Origin: Pseudomonas maumuensis
GTDB taxonomy: Bacteria > Pseudomonadota > Gammaproteobacteria > Pseudomonadales > Pseudomonadaceae
NCBI RefSeq assembly: GCF_019139675.1
Contig: NZ_CP077077.1
Location: forward strand, 2,356,001-2,420,000
DNA: 64,000 nt
Direction: 5' to 3'
Shown: positions 50,659-60,295 of the stretch, piece by piece
Layout: every line of letters starts with the position of its first letter
Numbering within the stretch: position 1 is the first letter of the stretch
The notes under the pieces: model-generated
Told to the model about the DNA's origin: nothing
What the model saw: the letters and a program-made list of their open reading frames with translations, nothing else
Database searches by the model: none
Translations under genes and position numbers: made by a program

Positions 50659-51963
50659 ATGAAGCCCGCCGCTTCGCCCCAACCGCGCCGTGCCGCCGCC
50701 GCCGCGTTCATCGGCACCATGATCGAGTGGTACGACTTCTACATCTACGCCACCGCCGCCGCGCTGGTGTTCGGTGCCTTGTTCTTCCCCTCCGACAACA
50801 GCCTGTTCAGCACCATGGCTGCCTTCGGCACCTTCGCCGTGGGCTTCTTTGCCCGGCCCTTGGGCGGCATCATCTTCGGCCATATCGGCGACCGTATCGG
50901 GCGCAAGAAATCGCTGATCATCACCTTGCTGATGATGGGCGTGGTCACCGTCGCCATCGGCCTGCTGCCGACCTACGCGCAGATCGGCGCCAGTGCGCCG
51001 GTGCTGTTGATCCTGTTGCGCGTGGTCCAGGGCATCGCCGTGGGTGGCGAGTGGGGTGGGGCGGTGCTGATGGCCGGGGAGCATGCGCCCAAGGGCCGGC
51101 GCAACTTCTTCGCCTCGTTCGCCCAGCTGGGTAGCCCGGCAGGCCTGATCCTGTCGCTGCTGGCGTTCAGCGCGGTCACCCGCCTGCCGGAAGACGACCT
51201 GATGAGCTGGGGCTGGCGCCTGCCGTTCCTGGCCAGCGCGCTGTTGCTGCTGGTGGGCCTGGCAATCCGCCTGGGGGTCAACGAGTCGCCCGAGTTCCTC
51301 GCCAGCCGCGAGCAGGCCGAGCAGACCCGGCGCAAGGAGCAGGCACCGGTACTGGAAGTGCTGCGCAGCGCCTGGCGGCCGCTGCTGCTGTGCATCGGCG
51401 CCAACACCCTGGGCATCGCCGGGGTCTATTTCACCAACACCTTCATGATCAGCTACACCACCCAGCAGTTGCACCTGGAGCGCTCGCTGATCCTCGAATG
51501 CCTGTTCTTCGTGGCGATCATCCAGTTCTGCGTGCAGCCGTTGGCGGCATGGCTGTCGGAGCGGCTTGGCGCCACGCGCTTCCTGGTCCTGATGGCGCTG
51601 CTGGCGATGGCCTCGCCGTACCCGATGTTCGTGCTGGTGAGCAGCGGCGAAGGCCCGCTGATCGTGCTCGGCATCGCCCTGGCGGCGGCGTGCATGGCCT
51701 CGTTCTACGCAGTGATCGCAGGCTACGTCAGCGGCATGTTCGCCACCCGCGTGCGCTACACCGCCATCTCCCTTGCCTATCAGGTGTGTGGCGCCATCGC
51801 CGGTGGCTTGACCCCGCTCATCGGCACCTGGTTGGCCCACAGTTTCAGCGGCCAATGGTGGCCGATGGCGGTCTTCTACAGCCTGATCGCCTGCACTTCC
51901 CTGGTCTGCGTGCTGGCGCTGGCGCGCCGCTACGCCCTTGGCCGGCAGCTCGAGCTGGCCTGA
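50659..51963 (+). CDS. MFS transporter of the metabolite:H+ symporter (MHS) family
   Basis: 434 aa, twelve predicted membrane segments. MHS features: MIEWYDFYIYATAAALVF in the first helix, RPLGGIIFGHIGDRIGRKKS in the second-third loop, and RVVQGIAVGGEWGGAVL in helix five. These carry organic acids or zwitterions (for example citrate, proline/betaine, shikimate). The start at 50659 follows AAAGGAG. It precedes the amidohydrolase gene by 16 bp and is likely the uptake system for that pathway. Confidence 0.92.
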   Translation: MKPAASPQPRRAAAAAFIGTMIEWYDFYIYATAAALVFGALFFPSDNSLFSTMAAFGTFAVGFFARPLGGIIFGHIGDRIGRKKSLIITLLMMGVVTVAIGLLPTYAQIGASAPVLLILLRVVQGIAVGGEWGGAVLMAGEHAPKGRRNFFASFAQLGSPAGLILSLLAFSAVTRLPEDDLMSWGWRLPFLASALLLLVGLAIRLGVNESPEFLASREQAEQTRRKEQAPVLEVLRSAWRPLLLCIGANTLGIAGVYFTNTFMISYTTQQLHLERSLILECLFFVAIIQFCVQPLAAWLSERLGATRFLVLMALLAMASPYPMFVLVSSGEGPLIVLGIALAAACMASFYAVIAGYVSGMFATRVRYTAISLAYQVCGAIAGGLTPLIGTWLAHSFSGQWWPMAVFYSLIACTSLVCVLALARRYALGRQLELA

Positions 51964-51979
51964 ATCTGGAGTATCCGCA

Positions 51980-53221
51980 ATGTTGAAAAGCAATGGCGAT
52001 CGCCTGTGGGCGAGCCTGATGGCCATGGCCGAGATCGGCGCCACCGCCCGCGGCGGCAGCTGCCGCCTGGCGCTGAGCGACGAGGACAAGGCCGGGCGTG
52101 AACTGTTCGGCCGCTGGTGCCGCGAGGCCGGGCTGAGCCTGAGCGTGGATGCCATCGGCAACCTGTTCGCCCGCCGCGAAGGCAGCGACCCGCACGCCGC
52201 GCCGGTGATGATGGGCAGCCACCTCGACACCCAGCCCGAGGGCGGTCGTTTCGACGGCGTCTACGGCGTGCTGGCCGGGCTGGAAGTGGTGCGCCGCCTG
52301 AACGACCTGGGTATCCGTACCCGCAAGCCGCTGGAAATCGCGGTGTGGACCAACGAGGAGGGCGCCCGCTTCACCCCGGCCATGTTCGGTTCGGCGGTGT
52401 TCACCGGCACCTTGCCGCTGGCCCAGGCCCTGGCGATCCGCGATGCCGACGGCATCAGCGTCGCCGATGAACTGGCGCGCACCGGTTATGCCGGCCAACG
52501 CCCGCTGGGCGGCAAGGTGGACGCCTATTTCGAGGCGCATATCGAGCAGGGCCCGATCCTCGAGGACAACGCCAGGAGCATCGGTGTGGTCAGCGGCGGC
52601 CAGGCGATCCGCTGGCTCGACGTGACCGTCGAGGGCATGGCCGCGCATGCCGGCACCACGCCGATGAAGCTGCGCAAAGACGCCTTGTACGGCGTGGCAC
52701 GGATGATCCAGGCCATCGAACAGCTGGCCAGCGACTTCGCCCCCGAGGGCCTGACCACGGTCGGTGAGCTGAGCATCGCCAAGTCGTCGCGCAACACCAT
52801 TCCCGGCCTGGTGCGCTTCACCCTTGACCTGCGCCATCACCGCGACGAGGCCATCGACGCCATGGAGCGCGATATCAGCCTGCAGTTGCAGGCCATCGCC
52901 GGCCAGCGTGGCCTGGCGGTGCGCATCGAGCGCCACTGGGTCAGCCCGGCCACCCCGTTCGACGCCGACTGCGTGGCCGCCGTGCAACAGGCGGTGGATG
53001 GCCTGGGCTACAGCCAGCAGTCCATCGTCAGTGGCGCAGGTCATGATGCGATCCTGCTGGCGCGCTACTGCCCCACGGCGATGGTGTTCATCCCCTGCGT
53101 CGGTGGGCTGAGCCACAACGAGGCCGAGGATGTGCTGCCCGACGATGCCCGCCAGGGCGCTGACGTATTGCTCAACGCCGTGCTGGCCCGTGCCGGCCAG
53201 GTTGCCGAAGGAGAAGCCTGA
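51980..53221 (+). CDS. Zn-dependent M20-type amidohydrolase (N-carbamoyl-amino-acid hydrolase/allantoate amidohydrolase family)
   Basis: 413 aa. A peptidase-M20 fold with metal ligands in MGSHLDTQPEGG and TNEEGARF, and EAHIEQGP and SGAGHDA in the positions typical of the hydantoinase/carbamoylase (HyuC/AllC) family. It hydrolyses N-carbamoyl or ureido groups. GGAG lies before the ATG, and the stop overlaps the deacetylase start by one base (TGATG). Neighbours suggest a pathway for an N-substituted amino compound rather than purine breakdown, since no allantoin genes are present. Confidence 0.88.
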   Translation: MLKSNGDRLWASLMAMAEIGATARGGSCRLALSDEDKAGRELFGRWCREAGLSLSVDAIGNLFARREGSDPHAAPVMMGSHLDTQPEGGRFDGVYGVLAGLEVVRRLNDLGIRTRKPLEIAVWTNEEGARFTPAMFGSAVFTGTLPLAQALAIRDADGISVADELARTGYAGQRPLGGKVDAYFEAHIEQGPILEDNARSIGVVSGGQAIRWLDVTVEGMAAHAGTTPMKLRKDALYGVARMIQAIEQLASDFAPEGLTTVGELSIAKSSRNTIPGLVRFTLDLRHHRDEAIDAMERDISLQLQAIAGQRGLAVRIERHWVSPATPFDADCVAAVQQAVDGLGYSQQSIVSGAGHDAILLARYCPTAMVFIPCVGGLSHNEAEDVLPDDARQGADVLLNAVLARAGQVAEGEA

Positions 53222-54246
53222 TGCGCTGCTATTTCCACCCTGAACAATTGCTCCACCACCCGCGCAGCTACTATTCGCGCGGCGCCATGCGCACCCCGCA
53301 GGAAGTCCCCGAGCGCGCCCAGCGCCTGTTGCAGGCCGCCAAGGACCTTGGCTTCGATATCCGCAAACCCGAGGATGCCGGCCTGGCACCGCTCAAGGCG
53401 GTGCATGGCGAGGCCTACCTGGCGTTCCTCGAAGAAGCCCATGCGCGTTGGAAAGAAGTGCCGGAGGACTGGGGCGACGAGGTGATGTCCAACATCTTCG
53501 TCCGTGAACCCAACGCCCTACGCGGCATCCTTGCCCAGGCCGGGCGCTATTTGGCCGATGGCAGTTGCCCGGTGGGCGAGCATACTTGGCGCTCCGCCTA
53601 CTGGTCGGCACAGAGCGCCGTCGCCGCGGCCCAGGCCATCCTTGACGGCGAACCCGCCGCCTATGCCCTGTGCCGTCCGCCGGGGCACCATGCCCGGTAC
53701 GACGCTGCCGGTGGCTTCTGTTATCTGAACAACGCCGCCGTCGCGGCCCAGGTGTTGCGCGGCCGCTATCAGCGCGTGGCGATCCTGGATACCGACATGC
53801 ACCACGGACAGGGCATCCAGGAGATTTTCTACGAGCGGGACGACGTGCTGTACGTCTCGGTGCATGGTGACCCGACCAATTTCTACCCAGGAGTGGCGGG
53901 CTTTGCCGACGAGCGCGGCAGCGGAGTAGGCGAGGGCTGCAATCTCAACCTGCCGGTGGCGCACGGGGCGAGTGAAGCGGACTTCATGGCGCAGCTGGAG
54001 GTTGCGTTGCAAGCGGTGAAGGACTTCGGCGCCGAGGTGCTGGTGCTTTCGCTGGGCTTCGATATCTACGAGTTGGACCCGCAGAGCAAAGTGGCGGTGA
54101 CTACCGAAGGGTTCACCCGGCTGGGTGAACAGATTCGTGGGTTGCGTTTGCCGTGCCTGATCGTGCAGGAAGGCGGGTACCACCTGGAGAGCCTTGAGGC
54201 GAATGCGCGGGCGTTTTTTACTCGATGTCGCTGGACCACAGAGTAG
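53221..54246 (+). CDS. Histone-deacetylase-family amidohydrolase (acetylpolyamine amidohydrolase type)
   Basis: 341 aa. Catalytic and zinc motifs of the arginase/deacetylase fold: RPPGHHA, AILDTDMHHGQG and LSLGFDIYELDP. This bacterial branch (AphA, AphB in P. aeruginosa) removes acetyl groups from acetylputrescine or acetylcadaverine. It is translationally coupled to the amidohydrolase upstream by TGATG. Transporter, amidohydrolase and deacylase together point to use of an N-acylated diamine or amino acid as nutrient; the exact substrate is not known. Confidence 0.9.
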   Translation: MRCYFHPEQLLHHPRSYYSRGAMRTPQEVPERAQRLLQAAKDLGFDIRKPEDAGLAPLKAVHGEAYLAFLEEAHARWKEVPEDWGDEVMSNIFVREPNALRGILAQAGRYLADGSCPVGEHTWRSAYWSAQSAVAAAQAILDGEPAAYALCRPPGHHARYDAAGGFCYLNNAAVAAQVLRGRYQRVAILDTDMHHGQGIQEIFYERDDVLYVSVHGDPTNFYPGVAGFADERGSGVGEGCNLNLPVAHGASEADFMAQLEVALQAVKDFGAEVLVLSLGFDIYELDPQSKVAVTTEGFTRLGEQIRGLRLPCLIVQEGGYHLESLEANARAFFTRCRWTTE

Positions 54247-54730
54247 TGCCAATAAGGGTATGTGCCAACGCTGCTTCACGTCGAGTCAACACAGTTGGCC
54301 CGTGCGCGCAGAACGCTGTCCGGTGCCATAGATTCATTGCACTTACGATTGGCAAGTAGAGATTTGGCTGCGGTTTCAGACAGCCCTTCAATACTCTCTG
54401 GAATGTCTGGGATGCATTGTCAGTGGCCTCACTTACAGGCTCTAGACGAATTTTGTTGGCACATTCCTATAGTCCTGCATGTCCCTCCACGATCAATGGA
54501 GGGATCTATCTCCCGAAAGCGACTGCTATTTTTTGCATTCTTGCGTCATGATCTCTTTAATCGAATGGGATCGGGAGGTGCTTTGCCCACGTCTCATGTG
54601 ACGGCAAGCTCGACTGCCGGATGTCGTGCAAGCATGACTCCACCGCGTCAGGGTATCGAAGTACCAGCGTGGTGCGAGCCCCCTGGAGGGGCGCCGAAGG
54701 GATGGAGCAGATGGACTTATGGAGCAGCGA
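54247..54730. other. Gene-free spacer, AT-richer
   Basis: No complete gene is supported. A minus-strand frame ending at the TGA near 54280 reads LLANRKCNESMAPDSVLR and could be the tail of a lost gene; it has no start. A short hairpin (CTCCACGATCAATGGAG) lies near 54485. The lower GC content continues into the DUF900 gene, suggesting one acquired segment. Confidence 0.4.
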
Positions 54731-55933
54731 ATGGCGTGTAGGTTGTTCAAAATAGGGGTGGCCGTGATCTGGTCAGTGAGCTTGATCGGTTGCCAAACAC
54801 TCGTAAAGGACCAAGGAGTCCTGAGGGTCGATTCATCACAGGGTATCCACTCTATTTTGTCTCAAACCCTTCTTTCTGCAGGTGGTCAGAAAAATGGTGC
54901 CCTCTATACCGCCGGCGCTATGGCAGGGTTTGCAAAAAGTTTCCAGCCAGCAAAATACAAGGTGGTCCGGGTGCGCTACGCTACCGACAGGCGGGCGGTC
55001 GAATCTAACTCTGATGAGGTATTTGGCGGGGAACCAGGCACCATGAGCTACGGCTCCTGCCATGTAAGTATTCCTTCTGTCCACCGAATTGGCGAGATAG
55101 AGTCCCCCTCTTTATTGAAGTGGGAGTTCACTGAAGACCCCAAGAAACACGTGGTTGTGTTGCGCACAGAACTTGAGCCGGCAGCCTCTTTTTTTGAGGG
55201 TATCGCTAGTGACATCAGTGCCACGCCTGAACAGTCTGCGTTGATTTTCGTACACGGCTACAATGTGTCCTTCGTGGACGCGGCCAGGCGTACAGCGCAA
55301 ATGGCGGACGATTTGCAATTCTCTGGCGTCCCGGTGTTCTTCAGTTGGCCCTCCAGAGCCAAGTATCAGTCGTACACCGTGGATGAGAGGAATATCGAGT
55401 GGGCGGAGCTCGATATCAAAGACTTCCTTAGAGACTTCATGGAGAAAACGAAAGCTACGCATGTTTACCTGGTCGCGCACAGCATGGGGACTCGGGGGCT
55501 GACCCGCGCACTTGCGGCGTTGAGCACTGAGCGTCCTGAGCTCCTGGAAAAGATCAAAGGTCTTATTTTGGCTGCACCGGATATCGACGCAGAGGTTTTT
55601 AGACGTGATATTGCACCGAAGCTGGTTTCGCAAGGGCGGAGCTTTACTCTTTATGCGTCATCAAATGACAAGGCGCTTCGTGCGTCAAAGATGATTCATG
55701 GATATTCACGAGCGGGCGAGTCAGGCAAGGGTATTGTTGTTGTGGATGGCATGGATACGATTGATGCGTCCAAGGTGGATACAGATTTGGTAGGTCATTC
55801 ATATTTTGGTAGTACAAGAACAATCATCACGGATATGCACTATCTTTTTCGTGGGGCTCCCCCTCCGGATAAAAGATCCGGTCTGGAATCGATTGGCGTG
55901 CCGCCGGATAAATACTGGTATATCAAACCTTGA
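54731..55933 (+). CDS. DUF900 alpha/beta-hydrolase lipoprotein
   Basis: 400 aa. An N-terminal lipoprotein signal (VIWSVSLIGC, Cys near residue 21) is followed by a DUF900-type alpha/beta hydrolase: RYATDRR early, the oxyanion region FVHGYNVSF, FSWPSRAKYQSY, the nucleophile elbow AHSMG, and a late Asp/His pair (LVGHSYFG). Likely an envelope-anchored esterase or lipase-like enzyme. GGAG lies six bases before ATG 54731; an earlier ATG (54719) lacks this. Isolated gene with AT-richer codons than its neighbours, so probably acquired. Substrate unknown. Confidence 0.85.
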   Translation: MACRLFKIGVAVIWSVSLIGCQTLVKDQGVLRVDSSQGIHSILSQTLLSAGGQKNGALYTAGAMAGFAKSFQPAKYKVVRVRYATDRRAVESNSDEVFGGEPGTMSYGSCHVSIPSVHRIGEIESPSLLKWEFTEDPKKHVVVLRTELEPAASFFEGIASDISATPEQSALIFVHGYNVSFVDAARRTAQMADDLQFSGVPVFFSWPSRAKYQSYTVDERNIEWAELDIKDFLRDFMEKTKATHVYLVAHSMGTRGLTRALAALSTERPELLEKIKGLILAAPDIDAEVFRRDIAPKLVSQGRSFTLYASSNDKALRASKMIHGYSRAGESGKGIVVVDGMDTIDASKVDTDLVGHSYFGSTRTIITDMHYLFRGAPPPDKRSGLESIGVPPDKYWYIKP

Positions 55934-56101
55934 TGGTAGACACGGCCAGGCTGGCTAAGCCTCTCGCTTTTTCAACGGCGTGAGGCTCCAAACATGTGTG
56001 GGTGCCACTGACCAGGCCAATCACAACGGGGTGGAATCCGTATAGCGTTCAACATGATTGTGCTGCAAGGAACGGTCAAATCTCTACATGCGTGACTTGC
56101 C

Positions 56102-57526
56102 TTAAGTTGCGCCCCGGCGTACATGCTTCACCAACACCTTCTCCAGCAACTCCCACATCGCAGGGTCGGTACTGAACGCCACGTTGAAGCGCATCCACCC
56201 GGTAGCCTTGGCATCGACCATGAACAACTGCCCCGGCCCGAGCATGATGCCTTTCTCCATGGCATCGTCCAGCAGCGCGGCGCTGTCGGGGATGGCCGGA
56301 TGCCGGGTCCAGATGTACATCCCCTCATCCGATTCGATGAACAGCTCGAAACCCAGCCGATGCAGGTGCCGGCCCACTTCCTGGTGCGCCTCGGCCAGGC
56401 GCTGGCGCAGGCGCTTGAGGTGCTTGCGCCAGCGGCCGTCGATGATCGCGGCGTACACCACGCGCTCCATCACCTGCGAGGTGGTCAGGCCCGAGCGCAT
56501 CTTCAGGTGCAGCAGTTGCTGGGTCAGTTCGGGGTTGGCCAGCAGGTAGCCGACGCGCACGTTGGGCGAGATGCTTTTCGAATAACTGCCCACGTACACC
56601 ACCTGCTGCAGGTGATCGAGGCTCGCCAGGCAGGGCAGCGGGTCGGCGATCATGTCGGCGTAGAGGTTGTTCTCCACCAGGCGGAAGCCATGCTGGCTGG
56701 CCAGCTGCAGCAGGCGGTGCAGCTGCGCCAGCGGGGTGCGCGAGCAGGTCGGGCTGTGCAGGTGCGGCTGGGTGAAGAAGGCCGTGGGGCGGTGGTGGGC
56801 CAGGAGGCGCTCGAGCTGGTCGAGGTCATAGCCGGCCGGGGTGCGCGGCACGCCCACCAGGGTGGCGCCCTGGGTGCGCAGGATGCTCATCAGGTTGGGG
56901 TAGCCGGGGTCGTCCACCAGCACCACGTCGCCGGGGCGCACCAGGGTACGCACGGCCAGGTCCAGGGCCTGGCTGGCACCGTGGGTGAGCATGAGTTGCG
57001 CCGGGTTGGCGACGATCGACAGTTCCTGCTGCAGGTTCTGCGCAGTCAATGCGCGCAATTCCGGCAGGCCCATGGGGTCGCCGTAGCCGGACAGCTCCAG
57101 CGGGCTACCGGCGACCTGGCGCAGGCCTCGGCGCAAGCCTTCCTCGTACATCCAATCGTTGGGCAGCCAGCCGCAACCCGGTTTGAACGGCAGCTGGCGG
57201 ATCTCGAAGATCTGCTGCAGGTACCACTCAGAGTTGAAGGTGGGGCGGCTGGTATCGGCCTCGACGCTGTGCTTGTCCAGCAGCTCGTTCGCCGCACGAT
57301 TGACGAAGAAGCCCGCATTGCCCTTGCTCACCAGCAACCCCTGGGCCACCAGGCGGTCGTAGGCCTCGACCACGGTGAAGGTGCTCACCGAGTAGGTCGA
57401 GGCGAACGCCCGGATCGACGGGACCTTCGCCCCGGGCTTGAGGGTCTGGTCGTCGATCAGCGCGCGCAAGCCGTCGATGATCTGGTTGACCAGCGGGGTG
57501 GAGGAGTCCGGATGTAGCTGGAGCAT
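56102..57526 (-). CDS. MocR/PdxR-type GntR regulator with aminotransferase domain
   Basis: 474 aa. An N-terminal GntR winged helix (KVPSIRAFASTYSVSTFTVV) is joined by a linker to a fold-type I aminotransferase domain with the PLP lysine in SYSKSISP. Such regulators sense PLP adducts of amino compounds. It is divergent from the amino-acid permease gene (57965), which it probably controls. The start at 57526 was chosen because the domain begins there; longer in-frame starts add an arginine-rich, unconserved stretch. Confidence 0.93.
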   Translation of the reverse strand: MLQLHPDSSTPLVNQIIDGLRALIDDQTLKPGAKVPSIRAFASTYSVSTFTVVEAYDRLVAQGLLVSKGNAGFFVNRAANELLDKHSVEADTSRPTFNSEWYLQQIFEIRQLPFKPGCGWLPNDWMYEEGLRRGLRQVAGSPLELSGYGDPMGLPELRALTAQNLQQELSIVANPAQLMLTHGASQALDLAVRTLVRPGDVVLVDDPGYPNLMSILRTQGATLVGVPRTPAGYDLDQLERLLAHHRPTAFFTQPHLHSPTCSRTPLAQLHRLLQLASQHGFRLVENNLYADMIADPLPCLASLDHLQQVVYVGSYSKSISPNVRVGYLLANPELTQQLLHLKMRSGLTTSQVMERVVYAAIIDGRWRKHLKRLRQRLAEAHQEVGRHLHRLGFELFIESDEGMYIWTRHPAIPDSAALLDDAMEKGIMLGPGQLFMVDAKATGWMRFNVAFSTDPAMWELLEKVLVKHVRRGAT

Positions 57527-57964
57527 TCGGGGGCCTTCAGGTGTGCGGGACGCCAGGCGCCTGCGGGGCACAGCGGGTGTATTGCATCGGCGGCCTGTAC
57601 AGTGCAGTGCGTTTTTCATGCCGCTGTGCATGGCTCAATGTGTTCGACATTTTTACATTACGTGTCAGATATAGCCAACACAGCACATGACAGCGCCATG
57701 AATAATCACAACATCGCTGCTTTACCGTCGAGGTCCGCCTCGCACCTTCTTCCCGCGTGGCCGGACGCTGCTCGTCCGTCCCCAGCATGGTTCAGTTCGT
57801 CCAGAGGGTCGCCTCTGGCCGCGTAAGCAGGCCGCCACGGATGGCCTGCGTGTGCTCGCGCACACCTCCCTGCCCGCAGTAGCACTGATGTACAGGTGAG
57901 ACCGATAACCATCGGGGTTTCACAGTTTTTCCTTGGATAAAAAGAAGCACGGGGTAAATAACTG
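57527..57964. promoter_or_regulatory. Divergent promoter region, MocR regulator and permease
   Basis: 438 bp without a supported gene. An AT-rich stretch (about 57640-57720) with TTTTTACATTACG is the most promoter-like part. No direct repeats typical of MocR operators were firmly identified. Confidence 0.35.
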
Positions 57965-59374
57965 ATGGACGCAACATCCACATCCACCACCGCGAAGGAT
58001 GGGCACGAGAGCAAGCTCAGTGCCTCGCTCAAGTCGCGCCACCTGACGATGATGTCCATCGCCGGGGTGATCGGCGGCGCCTTGTTCGTCGGTTCCGGCA
58101 GCGTGATCCACAGCGCCGGCCCGGCTGCTGTCCTGGCTTACCTGGCCGGCGGCATCCTGGTGGTGCTGATCATGCGCATGCTGGGTGAAATGGCGACTTC
58201 CTCGCCGGACACCGGCTCGTTCTCCACCTACGCCGACCGCGCTATCGGCCGCTGGGCCGGTTTCACCATCGGTTGGCTGTACTGGTGGTACTGGGTGATC
58301 CTCATGGCCTGGGAGGCCTATGTGGCGGGCAAGATCCTGCACGGCTTCTTCCCCGACGTGAGCGTCAACGTGTTCGTGCTGGCCACGACCCTGCTGCTGA
58401 TCACCGTCAACTTCTTCAACGTCAAGCACTACGGCGAGTTCGAGTTCTGGTTCGCGCTGATCAAGGTGGTGGCGATCGTCTGCTTCCTGGTGGTGTGCAC
58501 CGCTGCGGTGATGAACGTCTGGCAGTTCGGCGAGGTGCGCGGCATCAGCCACCTGACCGCCGAAGGCTTCATGCCCAACGGCATCACCACGGTGATCGGC
58601 GCCTTGCTGGGGGTGATGTTCGCCTTCCTCGGCGCCGAAATCGTCACCATCGCCGCCTCCGAAGCGAAGGACCCGGCCACCCAGATCGTCAAGGCGACCA
58701 ACTCGGTGGTCTGGCGGGTGTGCCTGTTCTATGTCGGCTCGATCTTCCTGATCGTCTGCCTGGTGCCGTGGAACGACCCGCACCTGGGCGTCTCCGGTTA
58801 TGGCGCCTACCGCCGCACCCTGGAGCTGCTGGGCGTGCCCTATGCCGAGCTGCTGATGAACTTCGTGGTGCTGACCTCGGTGAGCAGCTGCCTGATCTCC
58901 GGCCACTACACCGCCTCGCGCATGCTGTTCTCCCTGGCCCAGCGTGGCGACGCGCCGCGCCTGTTCAAGTTCACCCGCACCGGCACCGGCGTGCCGGTGA
59001 ACGCGATCATCGGCTCGTGCCTGGTGGCGGTGTTCTGCGCGCTGATCAACTTCAGCGACACCCTGCGCCCGAAAGACGTGCTGGAAACCCTGATGAACAC
59101 CACCGGCATGATCGCCCTGCTGGTGTACCTGGTGATTGCCTTCTCGCAGTTGCGCATGCGTCGCAAGCTGGTGGCCGAGGGCAAGGAAGTGCGCCTGAAG
59201 ATGTGGCTGTTCCCGTGGCTGACCTACCTGGTGATCGTGTTCATCGTGGCGGCGCTGGTGACCATGGCCTTCATGCCTGACTACCAGATCCTGGTGATCT
59301 CCACCGGTATCGCCGCGGCCATCGTGGTGGCCATGGGTGTGGTGCATCAGATGCGTACCGCCAAGCGTCACTGA
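57965..59374 (+). CDS. Amino-acid permease of the APC family (GabP/AnsP-like)
   Basis: 469 aa with about twelve membrane helices. The N-terminal consensus of amino-acid/H+ symporters is clear (KSRHLTMMSIAGVIGGALFV), as are GEMATSSPDTGSF and FAFLGAEIVTIAASEAKDP. It imports an amino acid or gamma-aminobutyrate; which one is unknown. It is divergent from a MocR regulator, a common pairing for GABA or taurine-type uptake. Ends before a strong terminator. Confidence 0.92.
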   Translation: MDATSTSTTAKDGHESKLSASLKSRHLTMMSIAGVIGGALFVGSGSVIHSAGPAAVLAYLAGGILVVLIMRMLGEMATSSPDTGSFSTYADRAIGRWAGFTIGWLYWWYWVILMAWEAYVAGKILHGFFPDVSVNVFVLATTLLLITVNFFNVKHYGEFEFWFALIKVVAIVCFLVVCTAAVMNVWQFGEVRGISHLTAEGFMPNGITTVIGALLGVMFAFLGAEIVTIAASEAKDPATQIVKATNSVVWRVCLFYVGSIFLIVCLVPWNDPHLGVSGYGAYRRTLELLGVPYAELLMNFVVLTSVSSCLISGHYTASRMLFSLAQRGDAPRLFKFTRTGTGVPVNAIIGSCLVAVFCALINFSDTLRPKDVLETLMNTTGMIALLVYLVIAFSQLRMRRKLVAEGKEVRLKMWLFPWLTYLVIVFIVAALVTMAFMPDYQILVISTGIAAAIVVAMGVVHQMRTAKRH

Positions 59375-59394
59375 CTGCGGTAGCACCTCGCGCA

Positions 59395-59428
59395 ACGGCC
59401 GGTCTCCGTCAAGGGACCGGCCGTTTTC
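59395..59428 (+). terminator. Intrinsic terminator of the permease gene
   Basis: A ten-base stem (ACGGCCGGTC/GACCGGCCGT) with a 10-base loop is followed by TTTTCATTTT, 20 bases after the permease stop. Confidence 0.88.
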
Positions 59429-59518
59429 ATTTTCGCCTCCGCCAATCGGATCATCCCTACGTTGCGTGGTGCCGACATGGCTTATGCTGCACGCAATTGC
59501 CCTACAAGGAGTCGTCCC

Positions 59519-60295
59519 ATGTCCTGGTCCGCCACCCAGTATTCGCTGTTCGAAGACGAACGCACTCGCGCCGTACGTGACCTGCTTGCCGCCGTGCTGA
59601 CGCGCCCGGTGCGCCATGCCACCGACCTTGGCTGCGGTCCGGGCAACTCCACCGAAGTGTTGCTGCAACGTTGCCCCGATGCGCAGGTCGTCGCCCTGGA
59701 CAGCGATCCGGACATGGTCGACAAGGCCCGGCAGCGGCCACGGTTGAGCATTCCACGGGTGCGTTGCGAGATTGGCGAGATCGCCGGCTGGGCGGCCCAG
59801 GTGCCCCAGGACCTGATTCTCGCCAACGCGTCGCTGCAGTGGGTGCCGGACCATGCCAGCCTCTATCCGCATCTGGTGCGGCAGCTGAACGAGGGTGCGA
59901 GCCTGGCCGTGCAGACGCCGGACAACCTCGACGAGCCGGCCCATCGCCGCTTGCGCGAGATTGCCAGCCAAGGACCTTGGGCCGACAAGTTCGCTGACTT
60001 CAGCCTGCCGCCGCGGCACAACGCGGGTTTCTATTACGATTTGCTCAGCCCTTTGTGCGCGCGGGTGGATGTGTGGCGCACCACTTATCACCACCCCTTG
60101 GTCGGTGGCGCCGAGGCGGTGGTGGAGTGGTTCAAGGGGTCTGCGTTGCGGCCTTACCTGGCGCGGCTGGATGAGCAGGAGCAGGCGGGTTTTCTACAGT
60201 TGTATCTGCAGGCCATGCAGCAGGATTATCCGGCAGCCACTGACGGTAAGGTGTTGTTGCCGTTTCCGCGGCTATTTGTGGTGGCTACGCGTTAG
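59519..60295 (+). CDS. tam: Trans-aconitate 2-methyltransferase
   Basis: 258 aa. A class I SAM-dependent methyltransferase with motif I DLGCGPGNST and the Tam-type start MSWSATQYSLFEDERTR. It methylates trans-aconitate, an inhibitor formed from the TCA intermediate cis-aconitate. AAGGAG lies seven bases before the ATG. Its 3' end overlaps the convergent DUF2784 gene by 24 bp. Confidence 0.92.
   Translation: MSWSATQYSLFEDERTRAVRDLLAAVLTRPVRHATDLGCGPGNSTEVLLQRCPDAQVVALDSDPDMVDKARQRPRLSIPRVRCEIGEIAGWAAQVPQDLILANASLQWVPDHASLYPHLVRQLNEGASLAVQTPDNLDEPAHRRLREIASQGPWADKFADFSLPPRHNAGFYYDLLSPLCARVDVWRTTYHHPLVGGAEAVVEWFKGSALRPYLARLDEQEQAGFLQLYLQAMQQDYPAATDGKVLLPFPRLFVVATR

Noticed and set aside
49543..52230. 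895-codon minus-strand frame across the LysR and MHS transporter genes.
   Set aside because: It overlaps two well-supported genes; its translation is compositionally odd and shows no family.
57920..60094. 724-codon minus-strand frame opposite the permease and tam.
   Set aside because: Antisense to genes with clear signatures; rich in His/Gln/Asp repeats typical of shadow frames.
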